Origin: Myxococcales bacterium
Lineage (GTDB): Bacteria > Myxococcota > Polyangia > HGW-17 > SLPX01
Assembly: GCA_007131745.1 (NCBI GenBank)
Contig: SLPX01000178.1
Span: 1-6,275, forward strand
DNA length: 6,275 nt
Direction: 5' to 3'
This document shows, in pieces, positions 4,824 through 6,275 of the stretch. The position numbers and the translations under genes are program-made. Under the pieces are notes generated by a model. The model saw nothing but the letters and a program-made list of their open reading frames with translations, was not told the origin of the DNA and ran no database searches. How positions within the stretch are numbered: position 1 is the stretch's first letter; each line of letters opens with the position of its first letter.

Positions 4824-6275
4824 ATGAGTAGAGTATGCACACAAACGTTGGGATTTCGGCGGAGTTCCGTGCTTGTCTTGAGCCTGGTTACATTCTTGGC
4901 ATCGTGCGGATCCAGTTCATCGCCCGGGCGTGATTGTGATGAAGGTCTTGTGTCATGCGAAGGGGCATGCATAGACACTGCAAGCAATGTGTACAACTGC
5001 GGCGAGTGCGGGGTTCGTTGTGGGGACGGAGAGGTATGCAGGGAAGGAAGTTGTGAAGTGTACTGTTCGGCCGGGCTGGCACCGTGTTCCGGGGTTTGCG
5101 TAAACCTTCAAAACGACCGGTATAACTGCGGCACGTGTGGCAACTCCTGCGGACTTGGAGAGGTGTGTTCGAACGGAAACTGCAGTGTTTCATGTCAGGC
5201 CGGGCTTACGAACTGCGGGGGTCAGTGTGTGAATCTTCAAACCGATTGGAATAACTGCGGTTCGTGCGGGAATTCGTGCGATCCCGGCAAGGTATGTTCG
5301 GCCGGAAGCTGCGACCTGTCGTGCCAGGCGGGGCTCACGGACTGCGAAGGAAGTTGCGTGAATCTTCAAACCGATTGGTATAACTGCGGTTCGTGCGGGA
5401 ATTCGTGCGATCCCGGCGAGGTATGTTCGGGCGGAAACTGCGGTCTGTCCTGCCAGGCGGGGCTGATCGAGTGTGACGGGGTTTGCATAGATCCTGAAAC
5501 AAGCAACCATTATTGCGGGGCATCGGGCGACTGCCAAGGGGCGGACGCAGGAGAAATATGCGAACCGGGCGAGGTATGTTCAGGTGGGATCTGCGATCTG
5601 TCTTGCCAAGCGGGGCTCATAGAGTGTGATGGGGTTTGCATAGATCCTGATACAAACAACCATTATTGCGGAGCTTCGGGTGATTGCGAGGGGGCGAACG
5701 CTGGAGAAATATGCGATCCGGGGGAGGTATGTTCAGGTGGAAGTTGCGAGTTGTCTTGCCAAGCGGGGCTCATAGAGTGTGACGGGACATGCATAGACCC
5801 TGATACAAACAACCATTATTGCGGAGCTTCGGGTGATTGCCAGGGGACGAACGCTGGAGAAATATGCGCTCCGGGAGAGGTCTGCTCAGGAGGAATCTGC
5901 GACCTGTCGTGCCAGGCGGGGCTGATAGAGTGTGACGGGACATGCATAGACCCTGATACAAACAACCATTATTGCGGGGCTTCGGGCGACTGCCAGGGGG
6001 CGGACGCAGGAGAAATATGCGGATCGGGCGAGATATGTTCAGGTGGAATCTGCGATCTGTCGTGCCAGGCGGGGCTCATAGAGTGTGACGGGACATGCAT
6101 AGATCCTGAAACAAACAACCATTATTGCGGGGCATCGGGCGACTGCCAGGGGGCGGACGCAGGAGAAATATGCGAATCGGGCGAGATATGTTCAGGTGGA
6201 ATCTGCGATCTGTCTTGCCAGGCGGGGCTCATAGAGTGTGACGGGACATGCATAGATCCTGAAACAAACAACCAT
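4824..6275 (+). CDS. cysteine-rich tandem-repeat lipoprotein, 3' partial
   Basis: ATG 4824 opens 484 uninterrupted codons that run off the window, so the C terminus is unseen. Residues 1-27 are a signal peptide with FRR, a hydrophobic core and the lipobox LASC, giving lipid cysteine C28 followed by GSSSSPGR. Everything after that is repeats. Units 1-4 (residues 38-80, 81-123, 124-166, 167-209) are 43 residues long, of the form CxAGLxxCxGxC...NCGxCGNxC...GxVCxxGxC. Units 5-9 (210-260, 261-311, 312-362, 363-413, 414-464) are 51 residues long, of the form CQAGLIECDG.CIDP.T.NHYCGASGDC...AGEIC. A tenth begins at 465. Every complete unit has eight cysteines. By count there are 77 cysteines in 484 residues, which implies a heavily disulfide-bonded extracytoplasmic rod. 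Similar Cys-rich repeats are common in myxobacterial surface proteins, and automated annotation often misnames them. A role in the cell surface, adhesion or an outer layer is inferred; no enzymatic domain is visible. The reverse-strand open frames here are shadows of the repeats. Confidence 0.93.
   Translation, partial: MSRVCTQTLGFRRSSVLVLSLVTFLASCGSSSSPGRDCDEGLVSCEGACIDTASNVYNCGECGVRCGDGEVCREGSCEVYCSAGLAPCSGVCVNLQNDRYNCGTCGNSCGLGEVCSNGNCSVSCQAGLTNCGGQCVNLQTDWNNCGSCGNSCDPGKVCSAGSCDLSCQAGLTDCEGSCVNLQTDWYNCGSCGNSCDPGEVCSGGNCGLSCQAGLIECDGVCIDPETSNHYCGASGDCQGADAGEICEPGEVCSGGICDLSCQAGLIECDGVCIDPDTNNHYCGASGDCEGANAGEICDPGEVCSGGSCELSCQAGLIECDGTCIDPDTNNHYCGASGDCQGTNAGEICAPGEVCSGGICDLSCQAGLIECDGTCIDPDTNNHYCGASGDCQGADAGEICGSGEICSGGICDLSCQAGLIECDGTCIDPETNNHYCGASGDCQGADAGEICESGEICSGGICDLSCQAGLIECDGTCIDPETNNH
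4935..5450 (+). repeat. four 129-bp coding repeats (43 residues each)
   Basis: The units are 4935-5063, 5064-5192, 5193-5321 and 5322-5450. Cysteines fall at unit positions 1, 8, 12, 22, 25, 29, 35 and 40 in all four. Units 3 and 4 are the most alike, sharing an exact block that encodes VNLQTDW and another encoding NCGSCGNSCDPG. Unit 1 is the most diverged, as expected at the edge of an array. Confidence 0.93.
5451..6275 (+). repeat. 153-bp coding repeats (51 residues each), five complete and one cut by the window end
   Basis: The units are 5451-5603, 5604-5756, 5757-5909, 5910-6062, 6063-6215 and a partial unit from 6216. Cysteines fall at unit positions 1, 8, 12, 22, 28, 37, 43 and 48. Relative to the 43-residue form, three residues are added between cysteines 4 and 5 and five between cysteines 5 and 6; all other spacings are kept. 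Counted by hand, units 8 and 9 differ at 6 of 153 bases, and the 60 bases of unit 10 are identical to unit 9. The array continues beyond the window. Confidence 0.95.

Noticed and set aside
5190..5961. Repetitive minus-strand open frames within the cysteine-rich gene
   Set aside because: Their internal repetition simply mirrors the tandem coding repeats on the plus strand. Only the plus-strand frame has a start signal, a signal peptide and a constant cysteine pattern.
4935..6275. CRISPR array or mobile repeat
   Set aside because: The repeats are contiguous with no unique spacers, are multiples of three, and stay in frame with a conserved cysteine pattern, so they are protein-coding repeats.

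Overview
The window holds four protein-coding genes: the 5'-truncated end of a large sulfur-trafficking oxidoreductase, two unrelated predicted lipoproteins on the minus strand, and a cysteine-rich tandem-repeat lipoprotein that runs off the 3' edge. No RNA gene, insertion sequence, CRISPR array or origin is visible. The base composition looks moderate (roughly half G+C by eye, not computed). Cys-rich repeats of the CGxCGNxC / CDGxCID type and several poorly conserved lipoproteins next to each other are typical of Myxococcota and related deltaproteobacterial lineages. A CoA-disulfide-reductase fused to sulfur-relay domains suggests an organism handling reduced sulfur, often an anaerobe. This placement is an inference from style, not from a marker gene.

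Region 1 (1-2577, plus strand) encodes the C-terminal 858 residues of a protein with four modules in order: FAD/NAD(P)H CoA-disulfide or persulfide reductase, rhodanese, TusA/SirA and DsrE2. All four expected catalytic or sulfur-carrying cysteines are present. Only about the first dozen residues appear to be missing beyond the window edge. Region 2 (2578-2625) is a 48-nt convergent gap. Region 3 (2626-3867, minus strand) is a 413-residue lipoprotein-like protein with a Lys/Glu-rich tether followed by a helical, HEAT-like body. It has a very good Shine-Dalgarno sequence and a plausible promoter. Region 4 (3976-4542, minus strand) is a small lipoprotein of unknown function that probably precedes region 3 in the same direction. 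Region 5 (4543-4823) is a 281-nt divergent intergenic stretch with a candidate promoter and several inverted and direct repeats. Region 6 (4824 to the window end, plus strand) is an open frame of 484 codons without a stop. It encodes a lipoprotein made of 8-cysteine repeats whose period changes from 43 to 51 residues part way along.

No functional link between the oxidoreductase and the lipoproteins can be shown: the oxidoreductase is convergent with its neighbour and the repeat protein is divergent from its own. The two observations most worth following are the repeat array (a period switch with a constant cysteine plan, and a nucleotide similarity pattern that is not simply neighbour-to-neighbour) and the complete single-chain sulfur relay.
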